The notes under the pieces: model-generated | Seen by the model: only the letters and a program-made list of their open reading frames with translations | Told to the model about the DNA's origin: nothing | Databases searched by the model: none | Origin: Burkholderiales bacterium RIFCSPHIGHO2_12_FULL_69_20 | Lineage (GTDB): Bacteria; Pseudomonadota; Gammaproteobacteria; Burkholderiales; Burkholderiaceae_C | NCBI GenBank assembly: GCA_001770815.1 | Contig: MESD01000102.1 | Location: 598 to 35,457 of the forward strand | Length of the DNA: 34,860 nucleotides | Direction of reading: 5' to 3' | Translations under genes and position numbers: made by a program | Shown: one piece after another, positions 8,903-17,424 of the stretch | Numbering within the stretch: position 1 is the stretch's first letter | Layout of the letters: every line of letters starts with the position of its first letter

Positions 8903-10588
8903 ATGACACCGCAGGAGATCCTCAACACGCACGGCCCACGCGAAGCCATGGACTACGACGTGGTCATCGTCGGCGGCGGCCCCGGCGGCATGGCCACGGC
9001 GATCCGGCTCAAGCAGCGCGCCGCCGCGATGGGGCAGGAGATCTCGGTGGTGGTGCTCGAAAAGGGCAGCGAGCCCGGCGCGCACATCCTGTCGGGCGCG
9101 GTGATGGACCCGATCGCCATCACCGAGCTGATCCCCAACTGGCGCGACCTGGGCGCGCCGCTGCACCAGCCCGTCACCGGCGACCAGTTGCTCACCCTGA
9201 CCGAGGACGGCACCGCCACCATCCCCGACTGGCTGATGCCCAACTGTTTCCACAACCACGGCAACTACGTGGTGCGCCTGGGCGCGGTGGTCAAGTGGCT
9301 GGGCGAGCAGGCCGAGGCGCTGGGCGTCGAGGTGTTCCCCGGCTTCGCCGCCGCCGAGGTGCTGTACGACGAGCAGGGCCGCGTGCGCGGCGTGGCCACC
9401 GGCAACCTGGGGATCGGCAAGGACGGCGAGCCGCATGACGGCTTTCAGCTGGGCATGGAGCTGACCGCCAAGTACACCGTGTTCGCCGAAGGCGCGCGCG
9501 GCCACCTGGGCAAACAGCTGGTCGCCAAGTTCAGGCTCGACGAGGGGCGCGATCCGGCCACCTACGCGCTGGGCATCAAGGAGCTGTGGGAGATCCCGCC
9601 CGAGAAGGCGCAGCCCGGCCTGGTGGTGCACACCAGCGGCTGGCCGGTGACCGACGGCAGCTTCGGCGGCGGCTTCCTGTACCACCTCGAAGGCAACCTG
9701 GTGACGCTGGGTTACGTGCTGGGACTCGACTACAAGAACCCCTGGATGAGCCCGTTCGAGGAGATGCAGCGCTGGAAGACGCACCATGCGATCCGGGCGC
9801 ACATCGAGGGCGGCAAGCGCATCGGCTACGGCGCGCGCGCCATCAACAACGGCGGCCTGCAGAGCCTGCCCAAGCTGGTGTTCCCGGGTGGCGCGCTGAT
9901 CGGCTGCGACGCCGGCTTCATGAACGCCGCGCGCATCAAGGGCAGCCATGCCGCGATCAAGACCGGCATGCTCGCCGCCGAGGCCATCGCCGAGGCGCTG
10001 GCCGCCGGCCGCAGCCACGACGAGCTGGCGGCCTACCCCGCCGCCTTCGAGCAGAGCTGGCTGCATGCCGAGTTGCTGCAGACGCGCAACTTCAAGCCCT
10101 GGTTCAAGAAGGGGCCGTTGGTCGGCACCATGATGACCGGCATCGAGCAGTGGCTGATGCCCAAGCTGGGGCTGAAGGCGCCGCCCTGGACGGTGCGCGG
10201 TGGCAAGGCCGATCACACCTGCCTGCTGCCGGCCGACCAGTGCCCGAAGATCGACTACCCCAAGCCCGACAACCAGATCACCTTCGACCGGCTCAGCTCG
10301 GTGTTCGTCAGCAGCGCCAACCACGAAGAGAACCAGCCGGCGCACTTGACGCTCAAGGACGCCAGCGTGCCGGTGGCCATCAACCTGGCCCAGTACGCCG
10401 GGCCCGAGAGCCGCTACTGCCCGGCCGGGGTGTACGAGTTCGTCAAGAACGACGACAACAGCGACCGCCTGCAGATCAACGCGCAGAACTGCGTGCACTG
10501 CAAGACCTGCGACATCAAGGACCCGACGCAGAACATCGTCTGGGTCACGCCCGAGGGCGGTGGCGGGCCCAACTACGCCGGCATGTGA
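8903..10588 (+). CDS. etfD: Electron transfer flavoprotein-ubiquinone oxidoreductase
   Basis: A 561-aa membrane-associated FAD and 4Fe-4S protein that passes electrons from reduced ETF, made by acyl-CoA dehydrogenases, to ubiquinone. The FAD Rossmann block VIVGGGPGGMATAIRL begins near residue 21. The 4Fe-4S ligands are Cys506 (in RYCPAGVYEF) and Cys530, Cys533 and Cys536 (in NCVHCKTCDIKDP), exactly the family layout, and the C-terminus is complete. The ATG at 8903 is chosen because homologues begin just ahead of this FAD block; an in-frame start at 8720 would cross the operator. It is transcribed alone and divergent from the SDR gene. The length matches bacterial ETF-QO. Confidence 0.96.
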   Translation: MTPQEILNTHGPREAMDYDVVIVGGGPGGMATAIRLKQRAAAMGQEISVVVLEKGSEPGAHILSGAVMDPIAITELIPNWRDLGAPLHQPVTGDQLLTLTEDGTATIPDWLMPNCFHNHGNYVVRLGAVVKWLGEQAEALGVEVFPGFAAAEVLYDEQGRVRGVATGNLGIGKDGEPHDGFQLGMELTAKYTVFAEGARGHLGKQLVAKFRLDEGRDPATYALGIKELWEIPPEKAQPGLVVHTSGWPVTDGSFGGGFLYHLEGNLVTLGYVLGLDYKNPWMSPFEEMQRWKTHHAIRAHIEGGKRIGYGARAINNGGLQSLPKLVFPGGALIGCDAGFMNAARIKGSHAAIKTGMLAAEAIAEALAAGRSHDELAAYPAAFEQSWLHAELLQTRNFKPWFKKGPLVGTMMTGIEQWLMPKLGLKAPPWTVRGGKADHTCLLPADQCPKIDYPKPDNQITFDRLSSVFVSSANHEENQPAHLTLKDASVPVAINLAQYAGPESRYCPAGVYEFVKNDDNSDRLQINAQNCVHCKTCDIKDPTQNIVWVTPEGGGGPNYAGM

Positions 10589-10712
10589 CGCCAGCCGGCC
10601 CGGGGCGAAAGTGCCCGGGCTGAGCGGCGCGGCGCCAGCCGGATAAGCCCGGCGTTCGGCTCGCTGATCGCGCGATGGGGCCCCCACCGCGCGCGAACAA
10701 TGCAGTCGCATC

Positions 10713-12533
10713 ATGCAAGCGCTGCGCCTCCACGAGGTACTGGCGCGCGTGGTGGCCTGGCACAACCGCCATCCGCTCGCGCGACGGATCAACGCCACGC
10801 AGGTGCACAGCATCGGCGAGGTGCTGCTGCCGTTCGCCAGTGCTCAAGCGCTGCCCTCTGGCGAGCCAGCGGCCCAAGCCGGCACCGACATCCCACCGGC
10901 GCTGCCCGCCTGGCGGCCCAGGGCGGCGCCCGCATCCGCCCCCGGACTTGCACCCGCACCTGCCGGCGATCCGGGCGAGACGGTCCAGCCCGCAGCGGCA
11001 CCTGAATCGAGCCCGGCCATCGATCCGCCACCGGAGCCCCCGGTGGTCAACCCCGGCGACGAAGACGACGGTGTCGAACTCGAGATCGACATCGATCTGC
11101 ATGCCACCGACAGCGCTGCGGTGGCGCCGGACAGCAGCGCCGCCGACGAGGACACCGCCGCAGCGGCCGACGCCGCGCCGTTCGACCCCGATGCGGCCGA
11201 CCCAGCGCCGGCACAGGGTGTCGACCGACCCGACGGGCAGGACGACGCGGCGCCAGCCACCCCGACCGTGGAAACGTCAGCCACCGATCTCGTCGACGAC
11301 CGGGCCTACGGGCCGATGGCCGCAACCGAGGCTGGGCCGGCGCAGGCGCCTGACCACGATGCCGACCCGGCGCCACGGCCCTCTTCGGGCTTGCATCGCG
11401 CCGAGGCCACCGCGGGCCCGGCCCCTGCGCCCCGCCCGACCGGGCTGCGGCGCCTGCTGCTCGCGTTGCGCACGGCGATCACCGGCCGCCAACCCGGCAT
11501 GCCGCGGCTGCGGGCGGCCTTCAGCCGTGACTTCATCTGGCCGCTGACCCCAAAGCAGGTGGCCCGCTGGGCCCAGCGCCACGGTCAGGCTCAACCCCTG
11601 GCGCCGGCCGATTGGCCGCGCCGCCGGGTCGACACCGACGGCCAACGCCTGTCGCAGGCGCGGCAGAAGGGGCTGGCGCACACGGTGCAGCTGCATGTGC
11701 TCACCGCCGCCATCGGCGTGGGCGACCGCCGCATCCGGGTGCTGATGGACGCACAGGGCGCGGTGATCGGGCCACGGGCCTACAGCCGGGCGCGGATCGG
11801 CGCCGCCACCTCGCTGCTGATGGCTGGCGTGCTGGGGGTAGGTTGGGGGCTTTGGTGGCCCACGCCAGCAGCGGACGCCGACGCGCCAGCGCTGGCCGCG
11901 TTGGCGGCCTCGGCGCCGGCATCGGCCACTGCATCGGCACCCGCCCTCGGTGACGCGGCCTCGGCCCCCACGGCGGTGGCCGCCAGCGCGGTGGTCGAGG
12001 TGCCCGTGGCGGCGGTGGTGCTGGCGCCCGCCGCATCGACAGCCTTGGCAGCGCCCGCCTTGCCGGCGTCGGCCGCGGAAACACCACGGCCAGCGCAAGC
12101 ACCTGCGTCGGCCGCACACGCCGCCGAGATGCCCGCCAATGACCAGGCCCAGGCCGAGCCCGGCAGCGATTCGGCGCCACCGGTGGCCAGCATCCGGCCC
12201 GCGCTGTCACCCGAAGTTCGGCAGCAGGCGCGCCTGCAAGGTGAACAGTTGCGCGCCAGCCCGCCGGCGGTGGCATCGGCACCTGCGCCAGCGCCGGTGT
12301 ATGCCGTGGTGTCGCGCCCCACCGCCGAGCGCAGCAGCGCCGCCCGCAGCCTGGCCCTGATGCGCGCCAGCAGCATGCGCCTGCCGCCGCCCTTGCCCGA
12401 CCACGGCGAGCTGATGCGCAGCCAGGGTGAATGGCGCGCCGCCTGGTGGCCGTTTGCCAGCCTGGCCGATGCCGAGCGCGCCCGCGTGCTGCTGGCCGGC
12501 CGCGGGCTCAAGGCCGACGTGGTGGAGTTCTGA
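10713..12533 (+). CDS. Pro/Ala-rich single-pass membrane protein with SPOR-like C-terminal domain
   Basis: A 606-aa protein of no named family. The N-terminus (LRLHEVLARVVAWHNRHPLARRI) looks folded. A long Pro/Ala/Asp-rich low-complexity region, acidic around residues 105-170, runs to about 250. A basic segment with TPKQVARWAQRHG follows, then one hydrophobic helix near 364-384 (SLLMAGVLGVGWGLWW), a second Ala/Pro-rich spacer, and a C-terminal unit (about 560-606: WRAAWWPFASLADAERARVLLAGRGLKADVV) that resembles a SPOR repeat. Such an arrangement puts the C-terminal domain in the periplasm, where SPOR domains bind denuded peptidoglycan at the septum. A cell-division or cell-envelope role is therefore possible but unproven. 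High GC and strong codon-position bias support a real gene. Confidence 0.75.
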   Translation: MQALRLHEVLARVVAWHNRHPLARRINATQVHSIGEVLLPFASAQALPSGEPAAQAGTDIPPALPAWRPRAAPASAPGLAPAPAGDPGETVQPAAAPESSPAIDPPPEPPVVNPGDEDDGVELEIDIDLHATDSAAVAPDSSAADEDTAAAADAAPFDPDAADPAPAQGVDRPDGQDDAAPATPTVETSATDLVDDRAYGPMAATEAGPAQAPDHDADPAPRPSSGLHRAEATAGPAPAPRPTGLRRLLLALRTAITGRQPGMPRLRAAFSRDFIWPLTPKQVARWAQRHGQAQPLAPADWPRRRVDTDGQRLSQARQKGLAHTVQLHVLTAAIGVGDRRIRVLMDAQGAVIGPRAYSRARIGAATSLLMAGVLGVGWGLWWPTPAADADAPALAALAASAPASATASAPALGDAASAPTAVAASAVVEVPVAAVVLAPAASTALAAPALPASAAETPRPAQAPASAAHAAEMPANDQAQAEPGSDSAPPVASIRPALSPEVRQQARLQGEQLRASPPAVASAPAPAPVYAVVSRPTAERSSAARSLALMRASSMRLPPPLPDHGELMRSQGEWRAAWWPFASLADAERARVLLAGRGLKADVVEF

Positions 12534-12567
12534 CCGGCTGATTGCGGCGTTGGCCGCCGGGCGCAGT

Positions 12568-13482
12568 TCAGCGCCGCGCCAGCCCCAGCCACACCACCGT
12601 GGCCACCACCAGCAGGCCGCCGCCCACCTGCATCGGTGCGATGGATTGACCCAGGATCGCCCAGGCCAGCACCAGCGCAAAGATCGGCTCCACGTTCATG
12701 ATGGCAGAGTTGCCCACCACGCCCAGGCGCGGCAGCACGGTGAACATGATGGTGAACGCGGTGCCGTAAAGAAAGGTCAGCGCCGCCAGTCCCCACCAGC
12801 CCGCGGGCGCGGTGGGCAGGTGCGGGCCGCCCTGCAGCGCCATCGCGGCGGCGGCCATCAGCCCCACCAGGGCCATCGTGGTGGCGGTGCGCAGACGGCC
12901 GTCGAGATCGGCCGCCTCGTGCTGGGTGAACACCAGCGCCAGGCCGAAGGTGGCGGCCGCGGCCAGCGCGAAGCCCACGCCCACGCCGATCTGCGCCCAC
13001 TGCCCCGCCGCACCCAGGCCCGAGGCGGCGCCCAGCACGTCCAGCGCCAGCGCCAGACCCAGCAGCATCACGGGCATCGCCCGCAGCACCCGCGGCTCGG
13101 GCCGGTGCTGGTAGACCAGGCGCGCCCACAGCGCCGTCCACAGCGGGTAGGTGTTGAAGGCCAGCAGCGCCAGCGCCACCGGCAGCCGTGCCACCGCCGA
13201 ATAAAGGCACAGGCTCTGCACGGCCACCAGCAGGCCGATGGCCGGCAGCGCGCGGCGATGGCGCGCCGACAGCCGCAGCGGCACGCGGTAGGCCAGCACC
13301 AGCAGCGTGACCACCGCGGCAGTGACGCCGCTGCGGAAGGTGACCGCGGTGACCACGTCCACGCCGTGGTTGAAGGCCAGGCGCGCCGCCACGTGGTTGG
13401 CGCCCATCATCAGCGCGATCAGCAGCAGCGTGGCAAAGGCCGTGCCGGTGAGCGCCGTGCTGGCGGCGCGGGGGGTCGACAT
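12568..13482 (-). CDS. EamA/DMT-family membrane transporter
   Basis: A 304-aa protein with about ten hydrophobic helices in two repeated halves, the EamA (RhaT/DMT) layout. Landmarks are the first helix TLLLIALMMGANHVAARLAF, LPVALALLAFNTYPLWTAL in the first repeat, and the repeat-two end NVEPIFALVLAWAILGQSIAPMQVGGGLLVV, which matches the family's E-P-V/I-x-A-x-L-x-A motif. It lies in the inner membrane and probably exports amino acids or metabolites; the substrate is unknown. The ATG at 13482 gives a normal N-terminus; the longer open frame upstream is the shadow of the enoyl-CoA hydratase gene. It begins 23 bases after that gene's stop, so the two may be co-transcribed. Confidence 0.88.
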   Translation of the reverse strand: MSTPRAASTALTGTAFATLLLIALMMGANHVAARLAFNHGVDVVTAVTFRSGVTAAVVTLLVLAYRVPLRLSARHRRALPAIGLLVAVQSLCLYSAVARLPVALALLAFNTYPLWTALWARLVYQHRPEPRVLRAMPVMLLGLALALDVLGAASGLGAAGQWAQIGVGVGFALAAAATFGLALVFTQHEAADLDGRLRTATTMALVGLMAAAAMALQGGPHLPTAPAGWWGLAALTFLYGTAFTIMFTVLPRLGVVGNSAIMNVEPIFALVLAWAILGQSIAPMQVGGGLLVVATVVWLGLARR

Positions 13483-13505
13483 GCGACGGGCGGGCTGAAG
13501 CGGGC

Positions 13506-14288
13506 TCAAGCGCGCGACTTCAGCGCCGCCTCGCGCGCCGCGCGCGACTCGGCACTGGCCGCCGCCAGCGCGATCTGGTCGTGCCCCATGTGGCTGCTGG
13601 CGTGGTGCAGCGCGGTGGCCACCGCGTTGACCGTCTCCTTGCTCATGCGCACCGCGGTGGCAGGCAGTGCCAGCGTCTGGGCCGCCACCTCGCGCGCCTT
13701 GCGCAGCGCCTGCCCGGACGGCGCGACGTAGTCGACCAGGCCGATGGTCAGCGCCTGCTCGGCCGGCACCCGCTCGCACAGGATGGTGAGCCGCTTGGCC
13801 CGCGCCGGCCCCACCAGACTGACCAGCCGCGGGATGGTGCCCCAGGTCAGCGGGATGCCCAGCGCGATCTCGGGCAGCGAGACGAAGGCGTCGTCGGCCA
13901 GCACGCGCCAATCACAGGCCAGCGACAGCGCCAGGCCACCGCCCACCGCGTAGCCCTCGATGGCAACGATGCTGATCTGCGGCAGCGCCTCCCAGGCCTT
14001 GCACAGCCGATAGCCCAGCGAGGCCACCTCGCGCCGCTCGGACAGCGACAGTCCCTCGTCGGCCCAGCGGCTGGCATCACGCAGATCGGCGCCGGCGGTG
14101 AAGCAGCGCTCGTCGCCAGTCAGCAGCACCACGTCGATGTCGCTGCGGTCGGCCAGCTCGCGCGCCACGGCCAGCAACTCGCGCATCAGGGCCTGCGACA
14201 AGGCATTGCGCGCCTCCGGACGCGCCAGCCGCACGGTGGCCAGGCGGCCGTCGGTGTCGAAGTGGAGGTGTTGGTGTTGGTAGGTCAT
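13506..14288 (-). CDS. Enoyl-CoA hydratase/isomerase family protein
   Basis: A 260-aa crotonase-fold protein. The oxyanion-hole blocks TAGADL (64-69) and YAVGGGLAL (113-121) are present. Of the two glutamates used by classical enoyl-CoA hydratase, the second is kept (Glu140 in SLPEIALG), but the first position, the Glu of GGGxEL, is Ala120. Proteins with this pattern are often isomerases, hydrolases or dehalogenases of the superfamily rather than standard hydratases, so the exact reaction is open. The start at 14288 is chosen over 14300 because the protein then opens MTYQHQHLHF, in line with family length. This gene was the original neighbour of tRNA-Val before the mobile element inserted. 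Confidence 0.88.
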   Translation of the reverse strand: MTYQHQHLHFDTDGRLATVRLARPEARNALSQALMRELLAVARELADRSDIDVVLLTGDERCFTAGADLRDASRWADEGLSLSERREVASLGYRLCKAWEALPQISIVAIEGYAVGGGLALSLACDWRVLADDAFVSLPEIALGIPLTWGTIPRLVSLVGPARAKRLTILCERVPAEQALTIGLVDYVAPSGQALRKAREVAAQTLALPATAVRMSKETVNAVATALHHASSHMGHDQIALAAASAESRAAREAALKSRA

Positions 14289-14414
14289 GGCGGGCAACAC
14301 TGGGGGTGATCAGGTCACCAGTGTGACCCAAGCCGGCATCGCCGGCGCGCCGCAGCGCTTCGCCAAAACGCCGGCTGATCCGGCACGAACCGCCATGCCG
14401 CGGCGCTGGAAAGC

Positions 14415-14448
14415 AAAAAAGCCCCGCAAATCCTGGAGATGCGAGGCT
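14415..14448 (-). terminator. Displaced tRNA-Val terminator left of attL
   Basis: Read on the minus strand, GCCTCGCA pairs with TGCGGGGC around a short loop and is followed by TTTTTT. It lies 7 bases outside the degenerate tRNA 3' end at 14456. It is best explained as the original terminator of tRNA-Val, carried away from the gene by insertion of the 10.4-kb element. Confidence 0.7.
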
Positions 14449-14455
14449 TCTTGAC

Positions 14456-14472
14456 TGGTGGCGGTGCAGGGT
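14456..14472 (-). repeat. Left attachment site: copy of the tRNA-Val 3' end
   Basis: TGGTGGCGGTGCAGGGT matches the last 18 bases of tRNA-Val at 24828-24845 except for one missing G in the acceptor stem. It marks the left end of the integrated element (attL). The match is short and slightly degenerate, as expected when the displaced fragment is no longer under selection. Confidence 0.7.
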
Positions 14473-14510
14473 CACGATTCACCTGTGGAACAACACTCTC
14501 GACACGACGT

Positions 14511-14531
14511 GTTGCCCCCAAAGTTGCCCCC
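14511..14531. repeat. Integrase arm-type repeats at left end
   Basis: Two direct copies of GTTGCCCCC lie at 14511-14519 and 14523-14531, 12 bases apart, about 40 bases inside attL. The same motif recurs in both orientations near attR. This is the arrangement expected for arm-binding sites of a tyrosine integrase. Confidence 0.5.
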
Positions 14532-14537
14532 AGCGTT

Positions 14538-14876
14538 TCAAGCACCCCACGGGGGTACTCTTTGGCGGGTCGGGTACAGCGTGGCTTCTTCGCCTTGATG
14601 TGAATAGAGGACGGCGCGCCGAGCGTGGCCCGAAGCCCGCGGGGCCGCATCAGCGCCGGCCGCCGGCTCGATCAGCGCCAGGTCTGCCGCCATGTCCACC
14701 AGGCGCCAGGCCGTCGAGTGGCTGCAGCTGAAGTGCCGACGAACCATCCCGCTCGCCTGGCGGCGCAGCGTGCCGCCGCGCAGCAATGCCACCGCAAACT
14801 GCAGGCGCCGGGCGCGTTCCAGCGAGGCAGGTGCAACGGTGTACACGGCTTCCAGGGTGGTCATGGATTCGGTCAT
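14538..14876 (-). CDS. Small helix-turn-helix protein of the element
   Basis: A 112-aa protein when started at 14876, where GAGG lies 8 bases upstream; a longer start at 14996 would overlap the previous gene's end without a ribosome site. The middle (LERARRLQFAVALLRGG, then VRRHFSCSHSTAWRLVDMAADL) reads as a helix-turn-helix like those of small phage and ICE proteins in which a CSHSTAWR-type recognition helix is conserved. The Arg- and Pro-rich tail looks disordered. It is the last gene before attL and lies on the same strand as the rest of the element. A regulatory or DNA-binding role is likely; the target is unknown. Confidence 0.65.
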   Translation of the reverse strand: MTESMTTLEAVYTVAPASLERARRLQFAVALLRGGTLRRQASGMVRRHFSCSHSTAWRLVDMAADLALIEPAAGADAAPRASGHARRAVLYSHQGEEATLYPTRQRVPPWGA

Positions 14877-14964
14877 GAGGGCCTCGCTGCTTGGATGCTG
14901 AGCGGCGCCGCGCCGCGGAAGATGGCTCGGAAGGCCTGGCGCTCGAACGCGGCCCGCTTCAGTG

Positions 14965-15294
14965 TCAGCATGCCGCCCCCCCGCCTTCAGGATCAATCCC
15001 GCGGTCGCCGCCTGCAGTCGACCTGCGCTGCTCGATCACCGTCCGTAAGGCCAGGTCACCCACGCCGAGGCCGAGGCCTGCCGCCAGCAGTTCCGCATCA
15101 TGGGCGGCGTTGCCGGTGGCCACGCGCTGCAACACGCCGCGCAGGAATTCCGCCCGCTCATCCGCGGGTAGCTCGCTGAGCACCGCGTCGACCTCGGCCG
15201 CAAGCGTGGCCAGTTGGGCCGGCGTCAGGTTGTCGCCGGGGGCTGGTGTTGCGCGCACCAGGCCGGCGAGAAAGTCCTTCGAGCTGCTCATCAC
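14965..15294 (-). CDS. Hypothetical protein directly downstream of the tape-measure gene
   Basis: A 108-109-aa acidic, largely helical protein with no recognised domain (LTPAQLATLAAEVDAVLSELPADERAEFL, then VATGNAAHDAELLAAGLGLGVGDLALRTV). GTG (15294) and ATG (15291) starts are adjacent; either begins within a few bases of the tape-measure stop at 15296, so translation is coupled. In siphophages small proteins on either side of the tape-measure gene are often its chaperones or tail-assembly factors. That role is possible here by position only. Confidence 0.6.
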   Translation of the reverse strand: MMSSSKDFLAGLVRATPAPGDNLTPAQLATLAAEVDAVLSELPADERAEFLRGVLQRVATGNAAHDAELLAAGLGLGVGDLALRTVIEQRRSTAGGDRGIDPEGGGAAC

Positions 15295-15295
15295 T

Positions 15296-17269
15296 TCAGA
15301 TCCCCAGCAGCAGTTGCAGACCGTCTTTGTTCACGCGAACCTGGATGGCCCGCAACAACTCCCACATGATCGCTTCGAGGTGTGGTTTCAGCCCCGCACC
15401 GTCGATCTTGATCAGCGCGTCGCCGCGCTCCAGGGATTGAGTCCGGGCCTTGATCTCGTCGATCGTCGCCTTGGTCATCTCCTTTTGAAGCGTCAGGGCC
15501 TCATCGCGTCGCTTGTTTTCGAGGTAGATCTGGCTCTCGACCGCTCGCAGGGCCCCCCACCCGAGCGGCGAGTTGAACGCGTTGATCAGATCGCCGTACA
15601 GCGATCCAAGTAAGCTTCCGGTGCTGCTCACCGTGTTGTTGATCGATGCGAATGTGGCCTCGATGCGCTTGGTGTCTGCCTCCAACTGCGCGGTGTTCAG
15701 CGTGACCTTGGCCTCGATCAGCTTGATGCGCTCGTTGCTGGCCAGCTTCTCCAGTTCGAGCTTCATCTTCTCTGCCGCGGCAGTGGCCTTATCCGTCTCT
15801 TTGGCCTGGCGCTCCAGGGCATCTGAGGTCTTGGCAGATTCCTTGGTGGTGCGGATCATTCCGTCCCACACGCCGGACTGCTTCTGGCTCAGCGCCTCGA
15901 TGGCCACGCCGTACTTGTCCGAGCCGATGGTGCCGCGCTGGAAGGCATCCTCCAGCTGGAAGCGCAGATCCTCGATGGCCTTGCTGCCCTTGATCTTGTC
16001 GAGCGTGACCAGAAAGCCAGAGAGAAACTGATCACCCGTCGTCGCCGGGTTCTTGGCCAAGTCGGCGAAGGCACTCTTCACGGCCTCGATCGGATCGATG
16101 AAGGTCTTCGGGTCGATGCCAAGCTCTTTCAGCGCCTTGTCGACGGCCTTGGTGGCATTCTCCAGATCCTTGCCCGTCAGGATGACCTTCTCGAACCCGG
16201 TGACGATCTTCGCGCCCGCGGCCTCGCCAGCTTCCCCCACCTCGATGGATTTCTGCTTGGTCTTGAAAAGCGCGTCTGAGGCGCCCTGCGTCGACTTGGC
16301 CGCGTCCGCCATGGCCTTGTCAAACCTCTGACCGAAGCCGGCCCAGTCGCCGGACTGGATTGAATAGGCGACGTTGAACGCGGTGCTGCCAAGCAGGGTC
16401 AGCGAGGCGACGATCCCGGTGATCGATGCCGTTGCGAGCTGTACACCCTTCGTCAGGTAGTCGAAGACGCCGGAATCTCCCACTTGGAGATAGGCCTCGC
16501 TGAGCGCGTTCTTGAAGCGGTTCGACGATGCGATGAAGCCATCGAAGTCGACGCCATTCAGCGCGGTGTTCAACTGCTGCGAGAACTTCAGGATTGCATC
16601 GCCACCGATCTGTCCCGCGGTGATCTGCTTGTAGAGCTCGTCGGTCGTGACGCCAAGCGACTTGGCGAACTCGCCGAAGAAGCCCGGGATGCGGTCGGCG
16701 ATCGACTTCAGGTCCTCCAGCTCGAATCGGTTCTTGCCGACGCCCTGCGACAGCTGCACCAGCGCGCCGGACACGTCGTTTGCCGAAGCCCCAAGCCTCG
16801 ACATGGTGCCGGCGATGGCCTCGAAAATGGTTTTCGCCTCATTGCTGTCGATCGTCGTTCCCTTGGCGGACGCCTGGAACTTGGCGTAGGCATCGGCCGT
16901 GCTCAGAAGCTCCAAGCCGAATTTGTTTGCCACGCCCTTGATGTAATCGAACTCGGAGGCGGCCTTCTGGGTGCTGCCGGTGGTGGCCTCCATCGACCGA
17001 CTGAAACGCTCGACCTCGACGTTTGCGTCAATGAATTCCTTCACCACCGCGGCGATCGCCAGGCCCTGAATCGTCCGGGCCAGGCTATCGGCGCTGACGC
17101 TCACTTTCTCCATCCCTGCGGCGCTGTCCTCGATGCGTTGCAGGCCGGTGGCCGCGCCTCGGGACTCGCTGTCGATGCCCTTCATCGACGCCTCGATCTT
17201 GCCGATGGCGGCGGATGCTCGATCCTCGCTCTCAAAAACGATCGATACGGTCTTGCTGATGTCTGCCAT
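15296..17269 (-). CDS. Phage tail tape-measure protein
   Basis: A 657-aa protein with the phage tape-measure N-terminal domain. The region from about residue 70 to 250 (FSRSMEATTGSTQKAASEFDYIKGVANKFG, then DVSGALVQLSQGVGKNRFELEDLKSIADRIPGFF) is its hallmark. A hydrophobic stretch near 280-300 (ASITGIVASLTLLGSTAF) fits the membrane-inserting segment, and long helical/coiled-coil segments run from about 350 to 620. The tail end (GAGLKPHLEAIMWELLRAIQVRVNKDG) looks like a natural C-terminus, so the gene is not obviously broken. Tape-measure proteins set tail length and help DNA entry. GC is lower than in neighbours (33 of 60 bases in the line starting 15601). No other tail, head or packaging gene accompanies it, which is odd. 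Confidence 0.88.
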   Translation of the reverse strand: MADISKTVSIVFESEDRASAAIGKIEASMKGIDSESRGAATGLQRIEDSAAGMEKVSVSADSLARTIQGLAIAAVVKEFIDANVEVERFSRSMEATTGSTQKAASEFDYIKGVANKFGLELLSTADAYAKFQASAKGTTIDSNEAKTIFEAIAGTMSRLGASANDVSGALVQLSQGVGKNRFELEDLKSIADRIPGFFGEFAKSLGVTTDELYKQITAGQIGGDAILKFSQQLNTALNGVDFDGFIASSNRFKNALSEAYLQVGDSGVFDYLTKGVQLATASITGIVASLTLLGSTAFNVAYSIQSGDWAGFGQRFDKAMADAAKSTQGASDALFKTKQKSIEVGEAGEAAGAKIVTGFEKVILTGKDLENATKAVDKALKELGIDPKTFIDPIEAVKSAFADLAKNPATTGDQFLSGFLVTLDKIKGSKAIEDLRFQLEDAFQRGTIGSDKYGVAIEALSQKQSGVWDGMIRTTKESAKTSDALERQAKETDKATAAAEKMKLELEKLASNERIKLIEAKVTLNTAQLEADTKRIEATFASINNTVSSTGSLLGSLYGDLINAFNSPLGWGALRAVESQIYLENKRRDEALTLQKEMTKATIDEIKARTQSLERGDALIKIDGAGLKPHLEAIMWELLRAIQVRVNKDGLQLLLGI

Positions 17270-17424
17270 GGTGGGGCCCCGTTGTCGGTTCGGTTTCAGT
17301 GCCTGGCGGTGTGGTCTCGGAGCGTGTTGGGCCGGGGGTGAGGTGTGGCCTCTTTCCCCTGCCTATGAGTCCCCTCAAGACGCGCGTGGCCGCAGAATGC
17401 AAGGCCAGGTCTAGGAGGCACAAG

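Noticed and set aside
13483-13911. In-frame extension of the EamA transporter
   Set aside because: It is the shadow of the enoyl-CoA hydratase-like gene and adds no membrane helix typical of the family.
14538-14996. Longer 152-aa version of the last element gene
   Set aside because: The extension has no ribosome site, is low-complexity and overlaps the preceding gene; the ATG at 14876 has GAGG upstream.
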